A DNA stretch of 64,000 nt from Liquorilactobacillus capillatus DSM 19910 (GTDB lineage Bacteria; Bacillota; Bacilli; Lactobacillales; Lactobacillaceae). The stretch lies in assembly GCF_001434915.1 (NCBI RefSeq), contig NZ_AZEF01000007.1, positions 1-64,000 of the forward strand. The letters are read 5' to 3'. The position numbers were made by a program, and so were the translations under genes. Below the pieces are notes generated by a model, which made no database searches, was not told where the DNA came from, and saw only the letters and a program-made list of their open reading frames with translations. Below are positions 1 through 6,639 of the stretch, in pieces (within the stretch, counting starts at the first letter, position 1; the number at the start of each line of letters is the position of its first letter).

Positions 1-2
1 AG

Positions 3-755
3 TTAAAACAATCAAAATACAACCTTGCACAATATGCAACGGTTAAACAAGTTTCTGCTGGTTCAGGTCATTATCCAATTGCAACAAGTCAGCAAACTGC
101 AGTTTTAGCCACTAAGGAAGAACTTGCAGATATTGCAGACATTAACGCAAATATGTTTGCTGATGTTCCCTTTGATGTAAAAACACGTGCTGGCAAGATT
201 GCATTGTCTAACGAAGTTGTCGAAGATGCAGAAGTTGATATTGTTGGTGAAGTTAAAAACCAGTTACAGCAATTAGTTGATAACACTGATAATTCTCAAA
301 TTATGACATTGCTTACTGGTTCAAACTTTGCTAAGGCAACCGCAACGGGTGTAGACGATTTGAAGAAAGTCTTTAATGTAACGTTAGACCCAGCATTAGA
401 CAAGATGTTCATTGTGAACCAATCAGGATTTAATTACCTTGATACCTTGAAAGATTCCGAGGGTCGTTATCTGTTACAACCAAATCCAACTGCACCAAGT
501 GGCTTTAGTTTGTTAGGTGCACCAGTTGCATTAATTAGTGATAAAGTGCTTGCTAATAATTCAGATGGTTCATTCCCTGTACTTTGTGGAGATATTAGCC
601 AAGCAGTTGCAGTATTTAGACGTAACCAGGTAACAGCACAATGGGATAAATTCGACCAATTCAGTCAAGGCCTATCCGTTATCGTTCGAAACGATTACGA
701 AGTAATTTCTAAAGATGCAGTGGTAAATATTTCGCTTAGTGCACCAGGAAAATAA
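3..755 (+). CDS. Phage major capsid protein, HK97 type (5' partial)
   Basis: The reading frame is already open at the left edge and runs 250 residues to a TAA stop, so the start lies outside the window. The visible part has the character of an HK97-fold capsid subunit: an N-terminal arm-like segment leading to a P-domain-type stretch (FDVKTRAGKIALSNEVVEDA, about visible residues 55-75), then a long acidic helix, a DDLKKVFNVTLDP segment and a C-terminal VSVIVRNDYEV-like strand (here LSVIVRNDYEVISKDAVVNI) typical of the capsid A-domain end. It would form the icosahedral shell. It is followed by gp10-like and gp6-like neck genes, which fits a head module. The family call is from sequence character, not a search. 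Confidence 0.88.
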   Translation, partial: LKQSKYNLAQYATVKQVSAGSGHYPIATSQQTAVLATKEELADIADINANMFADVPFDVKTRAGKIALSNEVVEDAEVDIVGEVKNQLQQLVDNTDNSQIMTLLTGSNFAKATATGVDDLKKVFNVTLDPALDKMFIVNQSGFNYLDTLKDSEGRYLLQPNPTAPSGFSLLGAPVALISDKVLANNSDGSFPVLCGDISQAVAVFRRNQVTAQWDKFDQFSQGLSVIVRNDYEVISKDAVVNISLSAPGK

Positions 756-774
756 CATATAAGTAGTTTTAGGG

Positions 775-798
775 GGGTGGCTGATTTTTCGGCCACCC
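775..798 (+). other. GC-rich intergenic hairpin after the capsid gene
   Basis: GGGTGGC (775-781) and GCCACCC (792-798) form a perfect 7-bp stem with a 10-nt loop, 20 bases after the capsid stop. It is followed by TATACATAT rather than a T run, so it is not a classical terminator. The same combination of GC-rich hairpin and TATACATAT recurs at 1904-1938, before the regulator gene. It may protect or process the mRNA, or mark transcript ends. Confidence 0.6.
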
Positions 799-810
799 TA
801 TACATATTGG

Positions 811-839
811 GGTTGCGCAAAATTACGCAGACCTTTTTT
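811..839 (+). terminator. Terminator-like hairpin before the gp10-like gene
   Basis: GGTTGCG (811-817) pairs with CGCA-ACC (826-833, one bulged G) and is followed directly by six T residues. This has the form of an intrinsic terminator, yet it sits only about 20 bases upstream of the next gene. It could end the capsid transcript or act as a leaky attenuator that lowers neck-gene expression relative to capsid. Confidence 0.5.
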
Positions 840-859
840 AAAATTTAGGAGGCAAGAAT

Positions 860-1270
860 ATGGAAAAAGATGACTTAGGACTTCAATTAGAAGCATGGTT
901 AGAGGCAGCTAAAGATTTGGTTCCTGATTCAGAAGATGCAAAAAAAATTACTAACGAAGGAGCCGGCGTACTTGCAAAACATTTAAAAGCAGAAGCCGAT
1001 AAACACCGATCAACTAGAAAAGATGTTAAATATGGTCACTTAGCAGACAATATCGTAGTACAGAACACTGATATTGACGGTGAAAAGAACGGCAACAGTG
1101 TGGTAGGCTTTGGACAAAAAGCGTATGTTGCTAGATTTCTAAATGATGGTACTAAGAATATGGCAGCTACTCACTTTGTCGATAATGCTAGAAGAGAAGC
1201 AAAAGATGATGTGCTTAAAGCACAGTGGAATAAATATAAGGAGATTACCAGAAAGAAGCGATCTGAATAA
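860..1270 (+). CDS. HK97 gp10-like phage neck/tail-completion protein
   Basis: The product is 136 residues. The C-terminal half contains YVARFLNDGTKNMAATHFVDNA (around residues 91-112). This matches the pattern of the HK97 gp10/tail-component family, in which a W/F-x-E/N-x-G-T-x-x-M/x-P/A-x-x-F motif precedes a long helix. Family members join the head to the tail or act as a tail-completion protein. The start has a good Shine-Dalgarno (AGGAGG at 849-854). The stop overlaps the ATG of the next gene by one base, so the two are translationally coupled. In most phages gp6-like genes precede gp10-like genes; here the order is reversed. Confidence 0.72.
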   Translation: MEKDDLGLQLEAWLEAAKDLVPDSEDAKKITNEGAGVLAKHLKAEADKHRSTRKDVKYGHLADNIVVQNTDIDGEKNGNSVVGFGQKAYVARFLNDGTKNMAATHFVDNARREAKDDVLKAQWNKYKEITRKKRSE

Positions 1271-1539
1271 TGACAATAACACCAGCAGACATTAAGGCAA
1301 GTCTTAGGATAGAAGTTTCAGACGATGACACTATGATTCAACAATATATAGATAGTGCTTCAAACTACATTCAAACGGCGATTTCAGCAACAGAGGAGCA
1401 ACTTGAAGCATATAACCAGTATTGGTTTGCGGTCAGTTTGCTAACTCAATTTTGGTATCAGAATAGAGCAACGGACATGAAGAATACACCGTATCAAGTT
1501 GTGTCAATGATTCAACAGTTAAGAGGGTTAATAGAGTAG
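1270..1539 (+). CDS. gp6-like head-tail connector protein
   Basis: An 89-residue protein with the profile of the phage gp6-like connector family: an N-terminal 'ADIKASLRIEVSDDDTMIQQYIDSA' type segment (positions about 6-30), a helical middle, and a hydrophobic aromatic segment (NQYWFAVSLLTQFWY) near residues 49-63. Connectors form a ring below the portal that receives the tail. It starts on the last base of the preceding stop codon. It is the last structural gene of the element: no tail genes follow before the tRNA, which is unusual for a complete phage. Confidence 0.75.
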   Translation: MTITPADIKASLRIEVSDDDTMIQQYIDSASNYIQTAISATEEQLEAYNQYWFAVSLLTQFWYQNRATDMKNTPYQVVSMIQQLRGLIE

Positions 1540-1546
1540 CTTTATA

Positions 1547-1560
1547 CGAACGTATGTTTG
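1547..1560 (+). promoter_or_regulatory. LexA (SOS) box in the phage-like element
   Basis: CGAACGTATGTTTG matches the Gram-positive LexA consensus CGAAC-N4-GTTCG at nine of ten fixed positions (only GTTTG for GTTCG). The recA gene in this window has the perfect form at 48109-48122. The box overlaps the -35 hexamer of the promoter at 1558-1586, an arrangement expected to give tight LexA repression. Confidence 0.78.
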
Positions 1561-1586
1561 CATTTTATGTTAAAAAATGTTATAAT
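1558..1586 (+). promoter_or_regulatory. Strong sigma-A promoter reading into a non-coding region
   Basis: The -35 TTGCAT (1558-1563) is separated by 17 bp from the -10 TATAAT (1581-1586), with an extended TG at 1578-1579. The transcription start should lie near 1593. No protein gene begins until 1963. The first three bases of the -35 are also the last three of the LexA box. Confidence 0.8.
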
Positions 1587-1592
1587 TAAGGT

Positions 1593-1924
1593 GTAAAGTG
1601 ATGATAAAGCTTTACAAAAAAAGGCTTTGATATTTGGCTTTATCGAAAAACCGCTAAGTTTAACACCGGTTCAAGGTGTGATCAGCGTACGAGGTTATGA
1701 CCTTGATTAATTTTTGTAGGTAGCGGCTTGGGTTTCAAGATAAACAATTATTAAAACGTCTTTGGTATGATTTTCCAAAAAAATCTTGAATATTTAATCA
1801 ATGTAATAAGTTATTAGCCGCCGATGCTATCACACAACTGCTTTTTATTTTGGCAGTGTTTGGCTATAACTTCGATCCAAGTTGTTTTAAATTATTTACG
1901 TTAGGCGGGTGTAATTCCCGCCCT
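1593..1924 (+). ncRNA. Candidate SOS-regulated structured non-coding RNA
   Basis: No credible protein gene is seen in 1540-1962. The transcript predicted from the LexA-boxed promoter has consecutive, mostly non-overlapping stems: P1 1603-1610/1637-1644 (8 bp, perfect); P2 1651-1656/1721-1726 (6 bp) enclosing two hairpins, 1663-1667/1675-1679 and 1690-1695/1700-1705; P3 1734-1741/1783-1790 (8 bp) enclosing 1761-1765/1775-1779; P4 1808-1819/1862-1872 (11 bp, one bulge) enclosing 1837-1841/1853-1857; P5 1904-1909/1917-1922 (GGCGGG/CCCGCC). An alternative 5' hairpin, 1593-1598/1610-1615, would compete with P1. CCGCC at 1818-1822 could also pair with GGCGG of P5. I do not recognise a known family; GOLLD and ROOL RNAs are found in similar settings but are longer. 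A function as long 5' leader of the downstream regulator gene is the main alternative. Confidence 0.62.
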
Positions 1925-1962
1925 CCTTATACATATATCTGGGATCTAAGGGGATTCCAACA

Positions 1963-2334
1963 ATGAAACAAGAAATAAAACATATTAAAGCTATTTTAAG
2001 CGACTATGCAAGGCTGAAACGTGACTTAAAAGCGTTCAGTCAAGTATCTAGCCCAGTATTAAGTTCAGCACCAGCACATACACGAAAAAACGGTGTTGAA
2101 TTGTCTATGGTCAATCATGTTGATCTGGCTTGTAGGTTGAAACAAGTTGAAGATGCAATTAATGGCATCAACGACCAAAAGCTAAGAATTATTTTGGTTG
2201 ATTATGTATTAGCTAAGCATCATTGCGTATCTGATTATTGTCAAAAATGGCAATGGTCAAAAAGTAAGTTTAATTACATGAAAAATAAAGCATTAATAGA
2301 GTTTTCCAAGCAATATAAAAAGCTAGTGGCTTGA
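1963..2334 (+). CDS. ArpU-like phage transcriptional regulator
   Basis: A 123-residue protein with the layout of the ArpU/DUF1492-type late-gene regulators. The N-terminal part is a helical coiled region (KQEIKHIKAILSDYARLKRD). The C-terminal part resembles a sigma-like helix-turn-helix (about residues 75-120, with YCQKWQWSKSKFNYMKNKAL as the recognition region). AAGGGG at 1949-1954 lies 8 bases upstream of the ATG. In phages such proteins switch on the packaging/head operon and are usually encoded before the terminase; here the gene lies after the neck genes, next to the attachment site. Its own promoter may be the SOS promoter at 1558-1586. The family call is moderately sure. Confidence 0.6.
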   Translation: MKQEIKHIKAILSDYARLKRDLKAFSQVSSPVLSSAPAHTRKNGVELSMVNHVDLACRLKQVEDAINGINDQKLRIILVDYVLAKHHCVSDYCQKWQWSKSKFNYMKNKALIEFSKQYKKLVA

Positions 2335-2351
2335 GTTGCTGGCTTTTTTTT
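2317..2351 (+). terminator. Terminator of the regulator gene
   Basis: An imperfect stem (AAAAGCTAG at 2318-2326 with CTGGCTTTT at 2339-2347) overlaps the end of the gene and is followed by a run of T residues to 2350. Confidence 0.6.
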
Positions 2352-2365
2352 ATTACAGGTTAAGC

Positions 2366-2445
2366 TACACACGTCTTACACGGGTAATAATGGGCTAAAG
2401 TTCTTTTATCTCAATGGTTTACACACGCTACACTGGTTACACACG
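2366..2445 (+). repeat. Short direct repeats TACACACG near the element end
   Basis: TACACACG occurs three times (2366-2373, 2420-2427, 2438-2445), with a related TTACACGGG at 2377-2385. The last two copies are 18 bp apart. Repeats this close to an attachment site could be integrase or excisionase binding sites, or replication iterons of the element. The flanking bases contain no gene. Confidence 0.5.
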
Positions 2446-2568
2446 TTGTTTTCAAACTTATTTGTTTCCAATAAAAAACTGCTACTCGATTGAGTAACAG
2501 CCAATTAAATTTATTAGGATTTTTTTGAATAAAATGTTAGCATGTATGTATAAAAGAGAGTGTTTTCC

Positions 2569-2587
2569 TGACTCACTATTGACTCAC
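2569..2587 (+). repeat. Tandem TGACTCAC repeat, candidate integrase arm sites
   Basis: TGACTCAC occurs at 2569-2576 and again at 2580-2587, an 11-bp period that places both on the same face of the helix. It lies about 100 bp from the tRNA 3' end, the position where tyrosine integrases bind arm-type sites in an attachment-site arm. Confidence 0.45.
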
Positions 2588-2628
2588 ATTTTTTGAAAAT
2601 ACGTTAAAACTATTGAAAAGATAAAAAT

Positions 2629-2655
2629 AAAAAAGCCTTTAACATCAAGGCTTTT
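2629..2655 (-). terminator. Terminator of tRNA-Arg
   Basis: AAAAGCCTT (2631-2639) and AAGGCTTTT (2647-2655) form a perfect 9-bp stem. Read on the minus strand it is followed by a T-rich run, about 33 bases after the tRNA 3' end. Confidence 0.7.
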
Positions 2656-2687
2656 GACAATATATGATAAGTAACGTAAGGTGCATA

Positions 2688-2759
2688 TGCGCCACGTGGG
2701 AGTCGAACCCACATTACAAGAACCGGAATCTTGCGTGCGATCCATTACACTAGCGGCGC
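2688..2759 (-). tRNA. tRNA-Arg (anticodon CCG), probable attachment site
   Basis: The minus strand folds as a tRNA. The acceptor stem is GCGCCGC/GTGGCGC. The anticodon stem is CAAGA/TCTTG with loop TTCCGGT, so the anticodon is CCG, which reads the arginine codon CGG. The T arm is GTGGG-TTCGACT-CCCAC. CCA is not encoded after the discriminator A at 2688. The 3' end faces the phage-like element, the normal geometry for integration into a tRNA gene. The gene is intact, so the attachment crossover restored it. Confidence 0.93.
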
Positions 2760-2824
2760 AGTACTCTTTCCATTGTAGCGGAAATATAGCTAAATGACAA
2801 GTAGAAAAGTTAGGTGAAATAAAA

Positions 2825-4165
2825 ATGCCACTTGAACAGGTATATGGTCAGGAACAAAAACAAGTTCAAAAGCTTGCGATGACACAACAGATGCAGCAGT
2901 CCATTCAGGTTTTAAGGTACAGTATTGAAGATCTGCATACTTTTTTGTCGCAACAGCAATTGGATAATCCGTTTATCAAGATCAATGATCGGATGAACTA
3001 CTCGACAAGTACTACTCACTCTGGAGATATGGGAAAAAAAGATGATTGGGTTGCACAAACAGCTGAACATAAGCAACAGTCATTGTATGATTATCTTTTA
3101 GCACAGGTTCATCTAACAATGCGGAAAACAGTTTTAAGGGGATGGGTCGTATTCTTAATTGAGCATCTAGATCCGAATGGCTATTTAAGAATTAATCTGA
3201 CTGAAGTTTTAAAGAAAACTAAGGTTGATGAGACTACGTTATTGGATGCCTTAACCTTACTACAGCAGTTAGATCCACCGGGAATTGGTGCGCGAAACCT
3301 GCAAGAATGTCTTTTACTACAGATTGACGATCATGCTAATGCACCTGCTTATACATATCAAATTATTAGTCAGATGTTTATGCAGTTTGCTGATCGGAAA
3401 TGGTCAGAGATCGCCCAACATTTTGAAATTTCATTAGAAGATATTCAAAATGTTTTTGATTATGTTCGGACACTTTCACCAGCACCAGGGGCTGTCTTTG
3501 GACAAGACGACATTGGGTATGTTTATCCAGATCTTATAGTAAAAGTTGATAAAGAGCGGCAAAAGATCAAATTAAGTATCACTAAGCAGAGTATGCCATT
3601 AGTAGTTTTCAAAAAGGATTATTTTGATGAGTTTTCGCAAATGTCTGATAAAGAAGTTAAAAAGTACTTAAGAGAAAAAAAGAATGATTATCTCAATATT
3701 GCACGCAATTTAGAAAGACGTGGAACAACAATTGAGCGAGTAGGGAAGACAATTGTAAAACATCAAGCTGCTTTTTTTCTTGAAGAAAACCATCCACTCA
3801 ATCCGTTGTTATTGCGTGAGGTGGCGCATGAATTACATCTACATGAATCAACTGTTAGTCGAGCAGTTAACGGGAAGTACTTAAAATGTGACTTTGGAGT
3901 ATATGAGTTAAGACACTTTTTTACTAAACGAGTTAATAATAATAAAGAAAATGAAGAATTAACAGCAGATGCAGTTCAGGCACAGATTAAAGCCTTGATT
4001 GATGCTGAAAATAAGGCTAAACCGTTATCTGATAGTAAGTTAGTGCAACTGCTCAATCAGAACGAAATTGAAATATCGCGGAGGACAGTGGCTAAATATC
4101 GTGATGCAATGGGTATTCGAGCTTCAAGTAAACGTAAACGTTTTGATGGAAAGGATAAAAAATAA
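2825..4165 (+). CDS. rpoN: RNA polymerase sigma-54 factor
   Basis: The 446-residue product is sigma-54. The glutamine-rich N-terminal region I (KLAMTQQMQQSIQVLRYS, about residues 17-34) contacts activators. A central core-binding region follows, and the C-terminal DNA-binding domain ends in the RpoN box (SRRTVAKYR, about residues 419-427), which reads the -24 element. In lactobacilli sigma-54 usually drives mannose/glucose or other sugar PTS operons with LevR/ManR-type activators; no such activator or -24/-12 promoter is seen here. The gene starts 65 bases from the tRNA, with AGGTGA as ribosome site at 2812-2817. It is the first chromosomal gene beyond the element. Confidence 0.96.
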   Translation: MPLEQVYGQEQKQVQKLAMTQQMQQSIQVLRYSIEDLHTFLSQQQLDNPFIKINDRMNYSTSTTHSGDMGKKDDWVAQTAEHKQQSLYDYLLAQVHLTMRKTVLRGWVVFLIEHLDPNGYLRINLTEVLKKTKVDETTLLDALTLLQQLDPPGIGARNLQECLLLQIDDHANAPAYTYQIISQMFMQFADRKWSEIAQHFEISLEDIQNVFDYVRTLSPAPGAVFGQDDIGYVYPDLIVKVDKERQKIKLSITKQSMPLVVFKKDYFDEFSQMSDKEVKKYLREKKNDYLNIARNLERRGTTIERVGKTIVKHQAAFFLEENHPLNPLLLREVAHELHLHESTVSRAVNGKYLKCDFGVYELRHFFTKRVNNNKENEELTADAVQAQIKALIDAENKAKPLSDSKLVQLLNQNEIEISRRTVAKYRDAMGIRASSKRKRFDGKDKK

Positions 4166-4326
4166 TTTTAGGACAAAAGTGAAAAAAGAACCAAGTAGGA
4201 ATATTGTTCGCTATTATTCTTAAAAAAGTTATATTTAAATTATATTATTCGTAAACTATAAATACTTAGTAAAAATATAGGGACGAAATCCGGATTTTAA
4301 GTGCTTTTGTCTTTTATGTCTACAGC

Positions 4327-4355
4327 TTGCAATGGCTTAGAATTATTGCTATAAT
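4327..4355 (+). promoter_or_regulatory. Promoter of the cggR-glycolytic operon
   Basis: TTGCAA (4327-4332), 17 bp, TATAAT (4350-4355) with an extended TG at 4347-4348. Transcription should begin near 4362, leaving a leader of about 120 nt that holds the candidate CggR operator. The rest of the 320-base gap from rpoN (4166-4326) is A+T-rich and shows nothing else. Confidence 0.8.
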
Positions 4356-4430
4356 GCAAATTGTGATGAGGTATAGGAACAGTTTAAGATTAATTGATTG
4401 TTGTTGTGCTTTGTTTTTTTTAGCTTGATG

Positions 4431-4467
4431 GGTCGCTTTGTGACACCGATGGACGAAAGCAGTCCCG
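4431..4467 (-). promoter_or_regulatory. Candidate CggR operator
   Basis: On the minus strand the block reads CGGGAC-N6-CGTC-N4-GGTGTC-N6-CGAC. This has the same spacing as the B. subtilis CggR operator (CGGGAC-N6-TGTC, N4, CGGGAC-N6-TGTC). The first half-site matches closely, the second weakly. It lies between the promoter and the cggR start, as in Bacillus, but in inverted orientation. Confidence 0.5.
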
Positions 4468-4484
4468 CTAGGAAGGGTCGTAAA

Positions 4485-5513
4485 ATGCACCAAGAATTAG
4501 AGTGGATAGAAAAGATCGCACCTGACATGGTGGAGATTATGGTGCAGAGATTTATGATACTCCACCACATCTACTGGTCAGGACCTATCGGGAGACGGTT
4601 ACTGGCTCAAGAAATTGGGGTAACAGAACGAGTTTTACGAACTGAAACCGATTTTTTAAAGAACCAAGGGCTGGTCACTTCGACCAAGTCGGGGATGGTA
4701 ATAACGAATGATGGAAAAAACGTTATTCGCAAGTTACGTGGCTTGATTGATCAGTTAGCAGGAGTTCAACGGCGTGAAAAACGGCTTAGTGATTTTTTGC
4801 AGATTGATCGTTGCTTTATTGTTTCAGGAAACTGTGACGAACAGGTTAAGGTAATTGAAACGATGGGAAAGCTCGTTAACGAAACACTCCAAACATTGTT
4901 GCCTGAAGGACGTAATGTCATTGCAGTAATGGGTGGAACAACGATGGCCAGAATTGCTGCTTGTTTAAAACCTAAGCTTGCGGAGAAAAGAGAGTTACTT
5001 TTTGTTCCAGCACGTGGAGGCATTGGTGAGGCAGTTGATATTCAGGCTAATAGTGTGAGTGCTCAAATGGCATTACGGACTGGTGGAAAGCACCGGACGT
5101 TATATGTGCCAGAGCAACTCAGTGAGAAAGCCTATGCGCCTTTGATGCAAGAACCAAGTATCGTTGAGGTTGTGCAGCTTATCCGCAATAGTAATGCTGT
5201 TATTCATAGCATTGGGGAAGCTATTACGATGGCTAAGCGGCGCGATATGTCGAAGGAGAACATAGGTGAACTTAAGCGAAGACGTGCTGTCGGTGAGGCT
5301 TTCGGATATTTCTTCAATGAAGAAGGTCGGATCGTTTATAAAATACCGCGGGTCGGATTACAGCTTGAGGATCTCACTAATATGAAAAGTGTAATCGCGG
5401 TTGCAGGTGGAGCATCTAAAGCCAAAGCAATCGTCGCTTACATGAAATTGGCTCCTAAACAAACGTGTTTGATCACGGATGAGGGAGCAGCTAAAGTGAT
5501 TTTAAAAGAGTAG
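4485..5513 (+). CDS. cggR: Central glycolytic genes regulator (SorC/DeoR family)
   Basis: This repressor of the lower glycolysis operon is inactivated by fructose-1,6-bisphosphate in the studied relatives. The 342-residue product begins MHQELEWIEKIAPDMVEIM, followed by a winged helix-turn-helix (about residues 30-75) and a C-terminal sugar-phosphate-binding domain with glycine-rich stretches (AVMGGTTMA and AVAGGASKA). The frame stays open upstream to 4398, but the start at 4485 is chosen because AGGAAGG (4470-4476) lies 8 bases ahead and because the upstream part would run through the operator. It heads the operon with gap, pgk, tpiA and eno. Confidence 0.94.
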   Translation: MHQELEWIEKIAPDMVEIMVQRFMILHHIYWSGPIGRRLLAQEIGVTERVLRTETDFLKNQGLVTSTKSGMVITNDGKNVIRKLRGLIDQLAGVQRREKRLSDFLQIDRCFIVSGNCDEQVKVIETMGKLVNETLQTLLPEGRNVIAVMGGTTMARIAACLKPKLAEKRELLFVPARGGIGEAVDIQANSVSAQMALRTGGKHRTLYVPEQLSEKAYAPLMQEPSIVEVVQLIRNSNAVIHSIGEAITMAKRRDMSKENIGELKRRRAVGEAFGYFFNEEGRIVYKIPRVGLQLEDLTNMKSVIAVAGGASKAKAIVAYMKLAPKQTCLITDEGAAKVILKE

Positions 5514-5527
5514 TGTTTAACTAACAC
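5513..5527 (+). other. Small hairpin at the cggR/gap junction
   Basis: GTGTT-TAACT-AACAC forms a 5-bp stem starting on the last base of the cggR stop codon and followed by C, G, C and a run of T. In B. subtilis the cggR-gapA mRNA is cut near the cggR end and a stem-loop stabilises the abundant gapA message; this hairpin could play the same part or act as a weak terminator. Confidence 0.4.
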
Positions 5528-5574
5528 CGCTTTTTAAAATAAATTTTTTATTTCCTAAAGGAGGAAATTTTAGT

Positions 5575-6588
5575 ATGACTACTAAAGTAGGTATTAATGG
5601 TTTTGGCCGTATTGGTCGTTTAGCATTCCGTCGTATTGCTGAAACTTCAGAAGGTTTGGAAGTTGTTGCTATCAACGATTTAACTTCTCCAGCTATGTTG
5701 GCACATTTATTAAAATACGATACAGCTCATGGTCAATTTGACGCTGAAATCTCTGCTACGGATAACGCTCTTGTTGTTAATGGCAAGACGATCCCTGTTT
5801 ACGCAGAAGCAGATGCACATAATATTCCTTGGGTTAAAAACGATGGTGTTGAATTAGTTCTTGAATCAACTGGTTTCTACACATCAGAAGAAAAGGCTTC
5901 AGCACATATCGAAGCTGGTGCTAAGAAAGTACTTATCTCTGCACCTGCTGGCAAGCTTAAGACAATTGTTTACGGTGTTAACGATGATGAAATCACTGCT
6001 GATGACAAGATCGTTTCTGCTGCTTCATGTACAACAAACTGCTTGGCACCACTTGCAAAGGCTGTTAACGATGCATTTGGTATCAAAGCTGGTACAATGA
6101 CAACAATTCATGCTTATACAGCTACACAAAAATTACAAGATGGTCCAGATCGTGGTGGTAACGTTCGTAACGCTCGTGCTGCTGCTCAAAATACAATTCC
6201 TCATTCAACTGGTGCTGCTAAGGCTCTTGGTTTAGTTGTTCCTGCATTGCAAGGTAAATTGGATGGACATGCACAACGTGTACCAGTTATTACAGGTTCA
6301 TTGACAGAATTAGTTACAACTCTTGACAAAGTAGTTTCTGCTGACGAAGTTAATGCAGCTGTTAAGAAAGTTACAGAAGGTAACGCATCATTCGGTTACA
6401 ACAACGATGGTATCGTTTCTTCAGACGTTATCGGTACAACATTCGGCTCTGTCTTTGATCCTACACAAACACAAGTTGTTGGTAAGGGCGAAGGACAAGT
6501 TGTTAAGACTGTTGCTTGGTACGATAACGAATCAGGTTTTACTGCTCAAATGATCCGTACATTGGAAAAATTTGCTAGTTTACTTTAA
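5575..6588 (+). CDS. gap: Glyceraldehyde-3-phosphate dehydrogenase, NAD-dependent
   Basis: This enzyme oxidises glyceraldehyde-3-phosphate to 1,3-bisphosphoglycerate in glycolysis. The 337-residue protein has the N-terminal NAD-binding motif NGFGRIGR and the active-site motif SAASCTTNC, with the catalytic cysteine at about residue 152. It ends with the usual [12 protein letters not shown] segment. A near-perfect ribosome site (AAAGGAGG, 5557-5564) and codon use strongly biased to a few codons, compared with its neighbours, point to very high expression. It follows cggR by 61 bases. Confidence 0.98.
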   Translation: MTTKVGINGFGRIGRLAFRRIAETSEGLEVVAINDLTSPAMLAHLLKYDTAHGQFDAEISATDNALVVNGKTIPVYAEADAHNIPWVKNDGVELVLESTGFYTSEEKASAHIEAGAKKVLISAPAGKLKTIVYGVNDDEITADDKIVSAASCTTNCLAPLAKAVNDAFGIKAGTMTTIHAYTATQKLQDGPDRGGNVRNARAAAQNTIPHSTGAAKALGLVVPALQGKLDGHAQRVPVITGSLTELVTTLDKVVSADEVNAAVKKVTEGNASFGYNNDGIVSSDVIGTTFGSVFDPTQTQVVGKGEGQVVKTVAWYDNESGFTAQMIRTLEKFASLL

Positions 6589-6639
6589 GATTTAGCTTTT
6601 AACGCTAAGTTGATGAACTGAACTGAATGCAAGTCATCG

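Noticed and set aside
1601-1630. Nine-codon leader peptide frame starting ATG ATA AAG just after the SOS promoter
   Set aside because: Its apparent ribosome site AAGGTG (1589-1593) would lie at or before the transcription start, so it would not be in the mRNA.
1593-1924. Identification of the structured region as a GOLLD or ROOL RNA
   Set aside because: Both occur in lactobacillar phage elements, sometimes by tRNA genes, but they are roughly 800 and 580 nt. The gene-free gap here is only about 420 bases. I cannot run a covariance search, so the family stays open.
2366-2445. CRISPR-like array
   Set aside because: Repeats are 8 bp and irregularly spaced; no spacers of constant length and no cas genes.
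3-2760. Insertion sequence remnant
   Set aside because: No transposase fragment or terminal inverted repeats; all recognisable genes are of phage type.
4398-4484. N-terminal extension of CggR
   Set aside because: No ribosome site, sequence unlike the family, and it would translate the operator; the start at 4485 has a good AGGAAGG.
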